The notes under the pieces: generated by a model
Seen by the model: the letters and a program-made list of their open reading frames with translations, nothing else
The model's database searches: none
What the model was told of the DNA's origin: nothing
Program-made: the position numbers and the translations under genes
Shown here: piece by piece, positions 1 to 8,621 of the stretch
Position numbering within the stretch: position 1 is the first letter of the stretch
How the letters are laid out: each line of letters opens with the position of its first letter
Origin: Shewanella mangrovi
GTDB lineage: Bacteria > Pseudomonadota > Gammaproteobacteria > Enterobacterales > Shewanellaceae
Reading direction: 5' to 3'
Assembly (NCBI RefSeq): GCF_000753795.1
Contig: NZ_JPEO01000001.1
Location: forward strand, 186,001-250,000
Length of the DNA: 64,000 bases

Positions 1-164
1 TTTAGCAATCGCTGCTGTTAGCTATCACGCATTCTGAGTGATGCTTGTGAGCTGCTTTAAAAATCGACAACTTACTTGTTAGTAACTTGGCAGGAATACT
101 CTAAGGTTTAAACATCGCGTCAAGAGTCGCAAAGGAGTGCTGACGTCAATTACATGGAGGATTT

Positions 165-449
165 ATGGATATGACAGATAAAGAGTTCATTACTGAGGTT
201 GAGCGCTACTACTGCAAGCAGCAACGCTCCAAATGGCAGTCGCTGCTTTGTGGTTTTGGACTGATGGCGCTGACATTATTTGGGCGTGAGTGGTTGGTTG
301 GCATTGACGAAGAGCTTCCAACGGTATTTTCAATGTCAGCCGGACTGAGTTTCGCCTTCTTCCTCATCAATTACTGGGGGACACCTGCCGATAAACTGCT
401 GGGGGAAGCGGTAGAGATACTGACGAAGTATCGAAAGTTCAGAGGATAA
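165..449 (+). CDS. Small two-helix membrane protein, unknown function
   Basis: A 94-residue hypothetical protein. The N-terminal third is charged and hydrophilic (KEFITEVERYY, then a KQQRSKW stretch). Two hydrophobic segments follow, roughly residues 28-40 and 53-67, and a short charged tail ends KYRKFRG, so two membrane passes with both ends on the same side are likely. GGAGG at 156-160 is 4 nt from the first ATG and 10 nt from a second ATG at 171, so the true start may be 171. I do not recognise the family. It has no close neighbour on its strand, and a weak hairpin (495-520) follows it. Confidence 0.6.
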   Translation: MDMTDKEFITEVERYYCKQQRSKWQSLLCGFGLMALTLFGREWLVGIDEELPTVFSMSAGLSFAFFLINYWGTPADKLLGEAVEILTKYRKFRG

Positions 450-494
450 CCCCGCTAGGGTTGCTTGTTTTGGCAATTTCTCTGCAAATTATTC

Positions 495-520
495 AGCACT
501 CTGACGCTTGTTGGAGTGCT
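495..520 (+). terminator. Weak terminator-like hairpin
   Basis: AGCACTC (495-501) pairs with GAGTGCT (514-520) across a 12-nt loop, and only TT follows. It lies 45 nt after the small membrane protein gene. It could end that transcript, but the T-tract is poor. Confidence 0.3.
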
Positions 521-737
521 TTCATGTGTTAACCGCAAAAGCCACTGTTCACACATTTCACTCTGGATCTCAATCCAATGTTCATTGCTGACAGACACTT
601 CGTCCTCGCATGGCGCAGTGATAATTCCGTTCACTTTCATCATGGTTTTCTATCGACAGACGTGTTCGCCAATACTAGGCTGGGCTCTGTCTTTGCTGGC
701 GCTCGGGGAGCGCATCAGCGTATTTAAAGGAGCGACT

Positions 738-1751
738 ATGAAAGGCATGATTTTGAAACAACCCGGCGGCTTTGAGCAGATCTGCTTGAGTGAGCTGGCT
801 GATCCAGGTCAACCTGGTCCGGGAGAAATCCGAGTGGCCATCAAGGCAAGTTCGCTCAATTTCCATGACTTATTAGTGGCTAACGGCACAGTGCCAACCG
901 CCGAAAATCGCATCTTGATGTCAGATGGTGCCGGTGTGGTGGATGCCATAGGTGAAGGTGTCGAGGAGTTCGCAGTAGGTGATGCCGTGGTTTCCACTTT
1001 TTTCCCTAACTGGGTTGCTGGGAAACCGTTTGCAGGTGTCGGGCATTTTGGGTTTACGCCGGGCGACGGCTCCGAGGGAATGGCGGCAGAATATGTTGTG
1101 CGTCCGCTGAGAGCCTTTACTAAAGCGCCTAAAGGATGGACACATGCAGAAAGCGCGACGATTACGACTGCCGCGTTAACCGCTTGGCGGGCATTGGTGG
1201 TCGATGGCCAGTTAAAAGCAGGGGAGACTGTGTTAACGATGGGCACAGGCGGCGTATCGATTGCCGCGATGCAACTCGCGAAAGCAATGGGCGCACGGGT
1301 GATTGCCACCTCATCCTCTGATGCAAAGCTGGCTAAGGTTAAAGCGCTGGGAGCGGACGCGGTGGTGAACTATAAAACACATCCAGAGTGGTCGCAGGAG
1401 GTGCTGCGCCTGACGAATGGCGAAGGCGTTGACCATGTGGTAGAAGTCGGTGGCCCTGGTACGTTGGCACAATCGATTTCCTCGGTAAAAGTGGGCGGGC
1501 ATATTGCCTTGATTGGGGTGCTGACCGGTGTGCAAGGCGAGGTACCAACGGCCCTGCTGATGGCGAAACAAGCCCGCCTGCAAGGGTTAATTGTTGCGAG
1601 CCGGCGTGATCAACAAGAATTTATTGCGGCCTTGGAAGTCAATGGTATTCGTCCTGTGATTGACAGCACTTTGCCATTTGCACAACTTGCGGACGCTTTT
1701 GCGCACCAACTGAGTGGCAAGCATTTCGGCAAAATCTGTGTAGAGTGGTAA
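738..1751 (+). CDS. NAD(P)-dependent MDR oxidoreductase, quinone-oxidoreductase-like
   Basis: A 337-residue medium-chain dehydrogenase/reductase. The N-terminal GroES-like half contains SLNFHDLLVANG, where zinc-dependent alcohol dehydrogenases carry a catalytic Cys; here there is none, so a zinc-free quinone or enoyl reductase is likely. The Rossmann half shows the nucleotide-binding GTGGVSIAAMQLAK motif (about residues 170-183). The frame stays open upstream to 465, but ATG 738 has AAAGGAGC (726-733) just ahead and begins with the typical MKGMILKQPGGFE, so 738 is preferred. The physiological substrate is unknown. A strong hairpin terminator follows, so the gene is probably monocistronic. Confidence 0.88.
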   Translation: MKGMILKQPGGFEQICLSELADPGQPGPGEIRVAIKASSLNFHDLLVANGTVPTAENRILMSDGAGVVDAIGEGVEEFAVGDAVVSTFFPNWVAGKPFAGVGHFGFTPGDGSEGMAAEYVVRPLRAFTKAPKGWTHAESATITTAALTAWRALVVDGQLKAGETVLTMGTGGVSIAAMQLAKAMGARVIATSSSDAKLAKVKALGADAVVNYKTHPEWSQEVLRLTNGEGVDHVVEVGGPGTLAQSISSVKVGGHIALIGVLTGVQGEVPTALLMAKQARLQGLIVASRRDQQEFIAALEVNGIRPVIDSTLPFAQLADAFAHQLSGKHFGKICVEW

Positions 1752-1781
1752 GTGATATTGTTGTTCGCGAAGGTGAATCAC

Positions 1782-1809
1782 TAAAAAGAAGGCTACGGCC
1801 TTCTTTTTA
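1782..1809 (+). terminator. Intrinsic terminator after the MDR gene
   Basis: AAAAAGAAGGC (1783-1793) and GCCTTCTTTTT (1798-1808) form a perfect 11-bp stem with a TACG tetraloop, and the 3' arm ends in T5. The symmetric A/T ends would let it work in both directions. Confidence 0.9.
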
Positions 1810-1921
1810 GATGTCGAGTGTCCTTTACATTAGGGATTAGGTTTATCTTATTGAAAATAATACGGTTTAAAAATAGGATAAGCATGGCGGCTTATTTGAT
1901 TGATAAATGGAGTTTATTCAT

Positions 1922-2158
1922 ATGGAAACGGCTCGTGCGATAACTGATTTAGCGCCTGCTTTAGCCTTAGTGCTGGCATATATTTCGGTGCCAATAATGC
2001 TGCTATCTTTACTTATTTTTCTGGTGGGGGCGCAGCGGCGCCAAGCTTCTGCACTGGAGCAGACGGCGCAGGCTCAAGCTGAGTTAGTCAAACAACTGGC
2101 CAGCATCGCGATTGAATTGCGTCATCTCGGCAAATCTCAACCTTCCAAAAACATTTAG
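1922..2158 (+). CDS. Tiny membrane-anchored coiled-coil protein (paralogue 1)
   Basis: A 78-residue protein with one N-terminal hydrophobic helix (about residues 11-35, LAPALALVLAYISVPIMLL) followed by an Ala/Gln-rich amphipathic helix (ALEQTAQAQAELVKQLASIA). The first ATG in frame is 1907, but GGAG at 1909-1912 is placed 9 nt before ATG 1922, which also removes five unneeded residues. It is paralogous to the next gene: both have a hydrophobic helix, a QRRQ/QQQRAAALE turn and an LASIA(A/I)xL end. The function is unknown. The shape is that of a small inner-membrane anchor with a cytoplasmic coiled coil. Confidence 0.65.
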   Translation: METARAITDLAPALALVLAYISVPIMLLSLLIFLVGAQRRQASALEQTAQAQAELVKQLASIAIELRHLGKSQPSKNI

Positions 2159-2229
2159 TTTTTGCTGACGGTCTGATGTGTCGTTAATGTCAATTTTGTG
2201 GTGTCAATTTTTTAAAGGGATTTATCATT

Positions 2230-2502
2230 ATGGTCGCAGTTGGAGCAGGATCTTTATCAGCAGTCATAGTATTGGCTTATCTTTTTATCCCCATCTTTGT
2301 GCTGGTGATGCTATATAAGTTTGTCAAAGCGCAGCAACAGCGAGCTGCAGCGCTAGAAAAATCTGCCATGGCCGCACAAGAGCAAGCCATTGCACAACGC
2401 CATGTTGCGCGAGCGCAAGAGGAGCAAGCGAAGCATCTCGCTAGTATTGCGGCTCATCTGCATCAAATAGTTAAGCCGGATAACAGCGCTACAGATGCCT
2501 AG
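2230..2502 (+). CDS. Tiny membrane-anchored coiled-coil protein (paralogue 2)
   Basis: A 90-residue protein with a hydrophobic helix (about residues 9-31) and an Ala/Gln/Glu-rich coiled-coil tail with a QEQAIAQ/QEEQAKHLASIAAHL pattern. AAAGGGA at 2214-2220 lies 9 nt before the ATG. It lies 71 nt after its paralogue on the same strand and is probably co-transcribed or a recent tandem duplicate. The function is unknown. The tail is 12 residues longer than in paralogue 1, mostly through an extra Gln/Ala/Glu segment. Confidence 0.68.
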   Translation: MVAVGAGSLSAVIVLAYLFIPIFVLVMLYKFVKAQQQRAAALEKSAMAAQEQAIAQRHVARAQEEQAKHLASIAAHLHQIVKPDNSATDA

Positions 2503-2750
2503 TTAGGGGCGTTTCTTGTTGAACTCGCGGCGATGAATGTCTCGCTATTCGTTGTTACCTTTCTTGCGCCAGAAGATAACCCCAGTCGGCAACCTCATTT
2601 CTGAGTGGCTCACTGGGTTTAACTACCTTTAGTTGCCACATTCAACTATACTTGCGCCGCTGTTGGCGGATTGAGATTCCGCGCCGCGATTCAGGCACAC
2701 AGCGTTTGGTTTAGCCGCCACCTTTCATCATCTATTACCCGAGATTTACC

Positions 2751-4235
2751 ATGTCATTTGCAGCCCTTGGATTACGCGAATCTATCGTTTCCGCTTTAAC
2801 TGAATTGGGTTATGCCCAACCAACACCGATCCAACAGCGGGCAATTCCGGTGGTGTTGCAAGGTAAAAACTTGCTGGCAGCAGCGCAAACCGGCACCGGT
2901 AAAACAGCCAGTTTTGTGTTGCCATTATTGGAGCGTTTTGCCGATTGCGACAAGATCCGTCCTAAGCGCGTACGCGCAATTATTCTGACGCCAACCCGTG
3001 AGCTGGCAGTGCAGGTGCATGACAACATCAGCAGTTACGCTAAGCATCTTAATCTGACGTCGATGGCCATGTATGGTGGTGTCGCGGAAGCGCCGCAGAA
3101 ACAGCGTTTGATTGAAGGTGTTGATATTCTGGTGGCAACCCCAGGGCGTTTGCTGGATATGTACACCCAGCGCGCCATTCGCTTTGATGAAACCTCGGTG
3201 TTAGTGCTGGACGAAGCTGACCGCATGCTCGATATGGGCTTTATTGAAGCGATCAATAAGATTATTGAGCGTTTGCCAGAAGACCGGCAAAACCTGTTGT
3301 TCTCCGCTACTTTATCAAATCAAGTACGGGCGTTGGCAAAGACCGCGGTGATTGATCCGGTAGAGATCGAGATCTCGCGCAATAAGGCCACGGCTCCCAA
3401 AATTGAGCAATGGTTGGTAACCGTCGATAAAGACACTAAATCGGCATTGCTGAGTCATCTAATCAATGAACATGGCTGGCAGCAGGCGCTGATTTTTATT
3501 CGTACCAAACAAGGTGCCGCTAAACTGGTGAGCCAGTTAGAAAAGCGGGGTATTAGCGCTGAAGCGTTTCATAGTGGCCGCAGCCAAGCATCGCGTGAAC
3601 AACTGCTGGAAGACTTTAAAGCGGGTAAGTTGCGCTTTTTGGTGGCCACTGGCGTCGCCTCGCGCGGTATCGACATCGACAGTTTGTCGCGTGTCGTGAA
3701 CTATGATTTGCCCGATGAAGCCGATGATTATATCCACCGTATTGGTCGTACTGGCCGCGCTGGTAATAGCGGTGAGGCAGTATCGCTATTGTCGAAAGAT
3801 GATTTTCGCAACCTATGCGCCATTGAGCGCCGCCTGAATCAACTGATTGAACGCCGCGAAATCGAAGGCTTTGCGCCGAAAAAGCCAGTGCCGGTGTCGG
3901 TATTAAATTTCGTGCCGAAAAATAAAGCGGCGAAACCGAGCCGTGCACCTCGTCAACACGACGGCGAGCGTGACAATGCTTATCGCAGCAGTGAAGGTGG
4001 TTTTGACAGCAGCCAAGCGAAAAAACACCGTAGTGCTAAAGCCAAACCAAAGGCGAAGCATTTGCCTCATTCCCATCAGGAAGTTGCGCCAAGCAAAGCT
4101 GAACAGGGGAAGGGAAGAATGCAGGTGCGTCGCAGTCGTAGCGACACGCCGCGAGCAAACGACACCAGCAAACCTGCGGCGCAAAAGGAAGAGCAACAAG
4201 CTTTCAATCCTTGGTTAAGCGGTGGCAAGAAATAA
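2751..4235 (+). CDS. rhlE: RhlE-type DEAD-box ATP-dependent RNA helicase
   Basis: A 494-residue RNA helicase that unwinds RNA duplexes with ATP, in ribosome assembly or cold-adapted RNA turnover. Motifs appear in order: Q motif (YAQPTPIQQRAIP, about residues 23-35), Walker A AQTGTGKT (about 45-52), PTRELA, TPGRLLDM, DEAD with RMLDMGF, SAT, and HRIGRTGRAG in the second RecA domain. From about residue 385 the tail is low-complexity and basic (Lys/Arg/Ser-rich), as in RhlE proteins, and probably binds rRNA. It looks monocistronic, with a 248-nt leader region upstream and a hairpin downstream. RhlE is preferred over SrmB or DeaD because of its size and lack of an RNA-binding RRM-like domain. Confidence 0.9.
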   Translation: MSFAALGLRESIVSALTELGYAQPTPIQQRAIPVVLQGKNLLAAAQTGTGKTASFVLPLLERFADCDKIRPKRVRAIILTPTRELAVQVHDNISSYAKHLNLTSMAMYGGVAEAPQKQRLIEGVDILVATPGRLLDMYTQRAIRFDETSVLVLDEADRMLDMGFIEAINKIIERLPEDRQNLLFSATLSNQVRALAKTAVIDPVEIEISRNKATAPKIEQWLVTVDKDTKSALLSHLINEHGWQQALIFIRTKQGAAKLVSQLEKRGISAEAFHSGRSQASREQLLEDFKAGKLRFLVATGVASRGIDIDSLSRVVNYDLPDEADDYIHRIGRTGRAGNSGEAVSLLSKDDFRNLCAIERRLNQLIERREIEGFAPKKPVPVSVLNFVPKNKAAKPSRAPRQHDGERDNAYRSSEGGFDSSQAKKHRSAKAKPKAKHLPHSHQEVAPSKAEQGKGRMQVRRSRSDTPRANDTSKPAAQKEEQQAFNPWLSGGKK

Positions 4236-4268
4236 TCCGCTAACGAGCAACTGCACTTTTTGAGCAGT

Positions 4269-4305
4269 ATACGGTGCCAATGCGATAAGCGTGGCGCCGT
4301 ATTTG
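4269..4305 (+). terminator. Terminator-like hairpin after rhlE
   Basis: ATACGGTGCCA (4269-4279) pairs with TGGCGCCGTAT (4292-4302) with one G-U pair, a 12-nt loop and a short T-rich tail. It is 34 nt downstream of the helicase stop. Confidence 0.5.
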
Positions 4306-4446
4306 TTTGCAGACTTCACATCGGGTGCAACGCCAGTTGTGGCGGCACCGTCTGTTCGCTTTTGGTTCTTCGACTCACATCAACTTCCCTTGTTATTTTT
4401 TGGCCTATGCTAACTAGCTGACCTTTATGGAATAAGGATAGTGCCA

Positions 4447-5328
4447 GTGAAAACCAGTGCAGCATGCATGGCATGTTTAACGCGCCAAGCGGAGGAAGCC
4501 GCCAAACAAGTCTGTGACAATGACGCAGCTGCGGAGCAGTTACTCAAACGGGTATTACGAGAGGCCGCTGAATTTGACTTGTCATTATCGCCGCCAGAAA
4601 TGGCGCAGCTTATTCACCGCGTGTTACGTCAGCACAGTGCCTGCGAAGATCCCTATGCTGAAGTGAAAGCGCAATCCGCTGCCATGGCATTATCGTTGGC
4701 TCACCGCGCCAAAAGCTTAATCGTAACGGCTGATGATGCTTTTGAAGCCGCGTTACGCTTCGCTATTGCTGGGAACATCATCGACTTTGGCGCTTTGCCA
4801 ATCGCTGCCGCTGAGCAAGCTCCCATCATACTTGAGCAAGCGCTGGCACAACCGATTGACATCAACATGGTGCAACAGCTAAAAGCGGCATTATCTCAAG
4901 CCAAACGGGTGTTGATTTTGGCGGATAATGTGGGTGAAACCTTCTTTGATAAATTACTGATTGAGCAACTGCCACCGCACCTTGAAGTGGTATATGCAGT
5001 CAAAGCTTCTCCGGTAATCAATGATGCTACAGTGGCCGATACGGTCGACGCTGGCATTGCCGCGCTAGCCAAAGTCATTGACACGGGCTGTGATGCGCCG
5101 GGGACGCCTTTGGCACAATGCTCCGTGAGTTTTAAACACTATTTCGATAGCGCAGAGGTGGTGATTGCCAAGGGCATGGCCAACTATGAGACGCTGCATG
5201 ATGCCGAGCGTGAGATCTATTTCCTGACCCAAATTAAGTGTGCGGTATTAGCGCAGCATTCTCCATTTGCGCAGGGGGATTGGGTGATTGCCAGTAATCG
5301 TTCAATATCGTCGGCGATTAGCGCCTGA
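4447..5328 (+). CDS. DUF89 / ARMT1-like protein (metal-dependent damage-control phosphatase family)
   Basis: A 293-residue protein of the DUF89 family, whose archaeal and eukaryotic members are metal-dependent phosphatases acting on damaged or overflow sugar phosphates. It starts MKTSAACMACLTRQAEEA, carrying the N-terminal CxxC-type pair of bacterial and archaeal members. It also has VLILADNVGETFFDKLLIEQ (about residues 156-175), NDAT, and IAKGMANYETL near the end, all typical of the metal and substrate pocket. The frame opens at GTG 4441, but AAGGA (4434-4438) is only 2 nt away from it and 8 nt from GTG 4447. GTG 4447 also gives the family-like first residues, so it is chosen. The substrate is unknown. 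Confidence 0.75.
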   Translation: MKTSAACMACLTRQAEEAAKQVCDNDAAAEQLLKRVLREAAEFDLSLSPPEMAQLIHRVLRQHSACEDPYAEVKAQSAAMALSLAHRAKSLIVTADDAFEAALRFAIAGNIIDFGALPIAAAEQAPIILEQALAQPIDINMVQQLKAALSQAKRVLILADNVGETFFDKLLIEQLPPHLEVVYAVKASPVINDATVADTVDAGIAALAKVIDTGCDAPGTPLAQCSVSFKHYFDSAEVVIAKGMANYETLHDAEREIYFLTQIKCAVLAQHSPFAQGDWVIASNRSISSAISA

Positions 5329-5457
5329 ACTGCGGCGTAGCAGATTGATTTATTAGATTAAGTCATAAGCGTATTATTCGAGAATACTAATATTGGTCGG
5401 CCAAACTGAGTGATAATGATCACACTTTTAAAGACGATTAATATTAGGAGCATGACC

Positions 5458-6225
5458 ATGAGCGTCATTTATGATTTTTCGGGCAAGGTTGCTTTGGTGA
5501 CTGGGGCAGCGTCGGGCATGGGGTTTGCGGCGGCTAAGGCATACGCCGATGCAGGTGCGGCGGTGATGTTGTCAGATGTAAACCAAGAGGCACTAAACAA
5601 CGCCGTTGCCGAACTGAGCTCGGCTAAAGGTAACGTCGCTGGTTTTGTTTGTAACGTCACAGATGAAGCGCAGGTGGCTGCTCTGGTAAAACATACGGTG
5701 GACACGTTTGGTGGTTTGGATATGGCGTATAACAACGCAGGTATTCAGGTACCGGCTGTTGATGCCGCAGATGAAACTGCCGAGAATTTCGATAAGGTAA
5801 ATGCCATCAACCTGCGTGGAGTTTGGGCATGTATGAAGCATGAACTGCAGTACATGCGCGAGCAAGGCTCAGGTTCTATCGTTAACTGTTCTTCTGTTGG
5901 TGGTTTGGTGGGATTGGAAAAGCTCGCCTCTTACCATGCGTCAAAACACGGCGTATTGGGCATGACCAAAAGTGCCGCGCTGGAGTACGCTGAACGCGGG
6001 ATTCGCATCAACGCTGTTTGTCCGGGTGCTATCAACACCCCGATGGTGTCAGATATGATCGACAAAGGCGTGATCACCGAAGAATTTGTTGCCAAGAAAC
6101 AACCGATCAACCGTTTAGGTCGTCCGGAAGAAGTGGCGAATGCTGTGATGTGGTTAAGCAGTGATGCGGCGAGCTTCGTCATTGGTCATGCATTAGCCGT
6201 CGATGGTGGCTTCACGGTGCAATAA
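5458..6225 (+). CDS. Short-chain dehydrogenase/reductase (classical SDR)
   Basis: A 255-residue NAD(P)-dependent oxidoreductase. It shows the cofactor motif TGAASGMG (about residues 16-23), the NNAG structural motif, a catalytic Ser in NCSSVGG, the YHASKHG Tyr/Lys pair, and the C-terminal INRLGRPEEVANAVMWL and DGGF motifs. ATG 5458 is chosen over 5452 because AGGAG (5446-5450) is 7 nt from 5458 and only 1 nt from 5452. The substrate cannot be told from sequence; cyclic alcohol or sugar alcohol dehydrogenases share this pattern. It faces the GH43 arabinanase gene across a shared terminator, so a link to sugar metabolism is only positional. Confidence 0.85.
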   Translation: MSVIYDFSGKVALVTGAASGMGFAAAKAYADAGAAVMLSDVNQEALNNAVAELSSAKGNVAGFVCNVTDEAQVAALVKHTVDTFGGLDMAYNNAGIQVPAVDAADETAENFDKVNAINLRGVWACMKHELQYMREQGSGSIVNCSSVGGLVGLEKLASYHASKHGVLGMTKSAALEYAERGIRINAVCPGAINTPMVSDMIDKGVITEEFVAKKQPINRLGRPEEVANAVMWLSSDAASFVIGHALAVDGGFTVQ

Positions 6226-6244
6226 CCGCTGTAGTGTTGGTGTG

Positions 6245-6272
6245 AAAAGGGGCGTTGAATACGCCCCTTTTT
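6245..6272. terminator. Bidirectional terminator between the SDR and GH43 genes
   Basis: AAAAGGGGCG (6245-6254) pairs with CGCCCCTTTT (6262-6271) around a 7-nt loop. A/T runs lie on both sides, and it sits between convergent genes. Confidence 0.88.
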
Positions 6273-6295
6273 GTTGCCTGAGTTTTAAGGCAAAG

Positions 6296-7699
6296 CTAAT
6301 ATTTTGGCCAGCCGTTACTGTCCCAATTCAGGGTGCTGATCAGCATTTTGGGGTTGCCGTTATCTGTCGCGTCATAGGCATGACGAATGATCACATCGGT
6401 GTTGGCAATATCTTGCCCACCGGGTCCCACCCATTGACTGTTGCCACCATCAAATAGCGAACCACCTCCACTCATCATGTCGTTACCGTTTTTATCTAAG
6501 TATGGGCCGGTGATATCCGTGGCGCGCCCATAGCGGATTTGGTAGGTACTATCGACGCCTGAGCAACATTTGCCGACAGAAACAAACAGGTAGTAATAGC
6601 CGCGACGATAGATAATGGTCGGCGCTTCTATACCGCCTGAGCGACTGGCAATGCTGCTGATATCGCCCATAGGTTTCATGGTAATCGGATTTAAGCGCAC
6701 AACCTTGATGCCTGAGTTCCACGAACCTAAGGTCAACCAAGGATCGCCATCTTTATCAATCACCAGATCGGGATCGATGGCATTGTAATTGTCCGCATTA
6801 GTGGTATTGATCACCAAACCTCTGTCTTGCCAGTTGCTGGCGGCGAGACTGTCGGCGGATGCGAGGCCAATGGCTGAAACACGTGAGCCAAAGGTAGAAA
6901 TGGCATAGTAGAGCCATATTTTGCCGTTGTAGTGCTTAAGATCTGGCGCCCACACATCGTTATTGGTATTGCCCGGCACATAGTTCTTCCACCAACTCAG
7001 CGGTGATGGAAATACCGATGGTAATGGCTCCCAATTCAGCCCATCGTGGCTGACTTTACCGTAAATCCCAACACCGGTCTGTAGTTCCCACCAAGAGCCA
7101 TTTTCATAGGCGATGGTAGGGTCATGTGTGCCCAGATTACCACTGAGTGGCCAGAAGTTAGGGGCGCCATTCGTGGTTGAAGTGTCGACCGGCTTAGCGC
7201 CTGAGGCTTGAATAAGATTGAGTTTCCATTGCTGCGAATCCAAATGATTCACAGACCACTGGCCGATATTGGCACCGTTGGAGGCGTCCCAACCGAGCAG
7301 ATCCAGCGCCTTGCCGCTATTTTTATTGATCAGCAGATAGTAGCCGTTGCCCTGATCGCTAATATTCCATCTCTGCGTGGCGCCGCCCCAATATTGCCAC
7401 TGCGAGACGTTATCACCGTCATTGCTACCGGAGTTATACACTTCCATCGCTTTAGCGCTATTCAGATTTAACACCGAATAGTAGCCGTCATCGCGTTTGG
7501 TAATTAACCAGCGTTGCGTGTTATGACCATTATCCGGCCACTGACTTACATTGGCGCCATTATTGTTATCAGCGTTAGCGACTTCTACCAACTTGCCGCT
7601 GAACTTGGATTGAATGGTATAGACCCCATTCACTACTGCTGCTTGTGCCGTTCCGACCAGCATCATGCCGCCGAAAATGACTGTGTGAAACAGTCTCAT
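6296..7699 (-). CDS. Secreted GH43 arabinanase with N-terminal ricin-type lectin domain
   Basis: A 467-residue secreted glycoside hydrolase. The signal peptide is residues 1-20 (MRLFHTVIFGGMMLVGTAQA). A ricin-type beta-trefoil carbohydrate-binding domain spans about 22-160, with three QRW/QQW repeats (62-64, 109-111, 156-158). The GH43 five-blade propeller runs from about 183 to the end. Catalytic candidates are Asp193 in THDPTI, Asp309 in NAIDPD and Glu358 in GGIEAPTI. The LFVSVGKCCSGVDSTYQIRYGR segment resembles endo-1,5-alpha-L-arabinanases. ATG 7699 has AAGGAG (7709-7714) 9 nt upstream; the longer frame to 7738 has no such site. It is transcribed away from araB, with a weak copy of the locus palindrome at 7770-7782. 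It probably cuts arabinan outside the cytoplasm. Confidence 0.87.
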   Translation of the reverse strand: MRLFHTVIFGGMMLVGTAQAAVVNGVYTIQSKFSGKLVEVANADNNNGANVSQWPDNGHNTQRWLITKRDDGYYSVLNLNSAKAMEVYNSGSNDGDNVSQWQYWGGATQRWNISDQGNGYYLLINKNSGKALDLLGWDASNGANIGQWSVNHLDSQQWKLNLIQASGAKPVDTSTTNGAPNFWPLSGNLGTHDPTIAYENGSWWELQTGVGIYGKVSHDGLNWEPLPSVFPSPLSWWKNYVPGNTNNDVWAPDLKHYNGKIWLYYAISTFGSRVSAIGLASADSLAASNWQDRGLVINTTNADNYNAIDPDLVIDKDGDPWLTLGSWNSGIKVVRLNPITMKPMGDISSIASRSGGIEAPTIIYRRGYYYLFVSVGKCCSGVDSTYQIRYGRATDITGPYLDKNGNDMMSGGGSLFDGGNSQWVGPGGQDIANTDVIIRHAYDATDNGNPKMLISTLNWDSNGWPKY

Positions 7700-8621
7700 A
7701 GTTATTATCTCCTTAATATTGTGAACGTTACGGCACACTCCCCAGCGCGGCCGTAATCACAATTAACATATTATATTAACAATTGACTGACACCTTAGAC
7801 GTTTGGAGAACAGGCGCCGTGGTTCTGTAAAGTGTTGGATGTGCTCGCTCAGCGGCAGCGATAAGGAATGAGTATCAAAGTGAGTCGTCTGAACTTGATT
7901 AACTATCTGATATAAATCTTTTTATTTAAAAATTCACGACGAGTACATGATGGTTTTTTTGTGGTGCGCTCAGAGATAAACGTCTAGTGACGCGGCAGCT
8001 GAGGCGCACGAGCGAAGCATGCGGTGACAAATGTAAATCTTGCGTGGCGAGCGCTGAGTACAATGATGAAGTTAACCAGCGATAACGCATTCGCAGTGCT
8101 GTATTTTCCAGCGAACGCTTGTTCCTGCGCGTTTTTACTCGTCCGATGAGTTGGTCAAATTTAACGCGCTTGAGTGCTTGCTAAATGAAGATCACAAAAC
8201 CGATGAAAAATTTTATTGCTCAAATAGTATTACCTATGTAGTAAAATTCCGTAATAAAATACAACGCCGCCGCAGTCCTTTAGCGCCGTTGCAAGCACTG
8301 TATTCACTCGCTTAAGCAGCGTGTTAACCCGCGTAGACAAAGGAATTCTTATCGTTTACTTCGATAAGTAGTATCGAAAATAATCATCAAAATTTTGCTG
8401 GCGATTTGTACGATTTAATATGAAAATTAGCAACTCTGAATGGATGAGCTAGTTTTAAACTTCGTCACAAAACTGCACCTATTTTTGAACTGTAAGACAG
8501 TTTCGGTAATGTAGGGTAATTCGCTGAGCATCTTTACAAGTAGCCCTTGGTCTTATTATCATACAATATGTTCAAGATTGACTAAATTCAGCCATTTTTC
8601 AGTTTAAGCGAAGGGTTTGTT
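7700..8621. other. Divergent promoter region between GH43 arabinanase and araB
   Basis: This 922-bp stretch has no credible gene; the frames are short and broken. It must carry the promoters of the leftward arabinanase and the rightward araBDA operon. It holds a good palindrome copy at 8555-8567 and a weaker one at 7770-7782. The middle (about 7990-8340) is not explained by anything I can recognise. It is longer than needed for two promoters, so it may hold an undetected RNA or a decayed gene. Confidence 0.7.
8555..8567. promoter_or_regulatory. Candidate AraR-like operator upstream of araB
   Basis: ATTATCATACAAT matches the locus-wide palindrome ATYRTAnTAYRAT at 11 of 12 informative positions. 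It lies 54 bp before the araB start codon. Confidence 0.6.

Noticed and set aside
455..643. 62-codon minus-strand frame before the MDR gene
   Set aside because: No ribosome site, no recognisable protein pattern, and it overlaps the likely hairpin at 495-520.
465..737. Upstream extension of the MDR reading frame by 91 codons
   Set aside because: The peptide has no family resemblance, is Cys/Ser/His-rich and lacks a ribosome site. ATG 738 has a good one and the family start.
8500..8621. AraC-type control of araB as in E. coli
   Set aside because: No AraC-family gene and no direct-repeat half-sites were seen. The palindrome and the FadR-type GntR gene explain control better.
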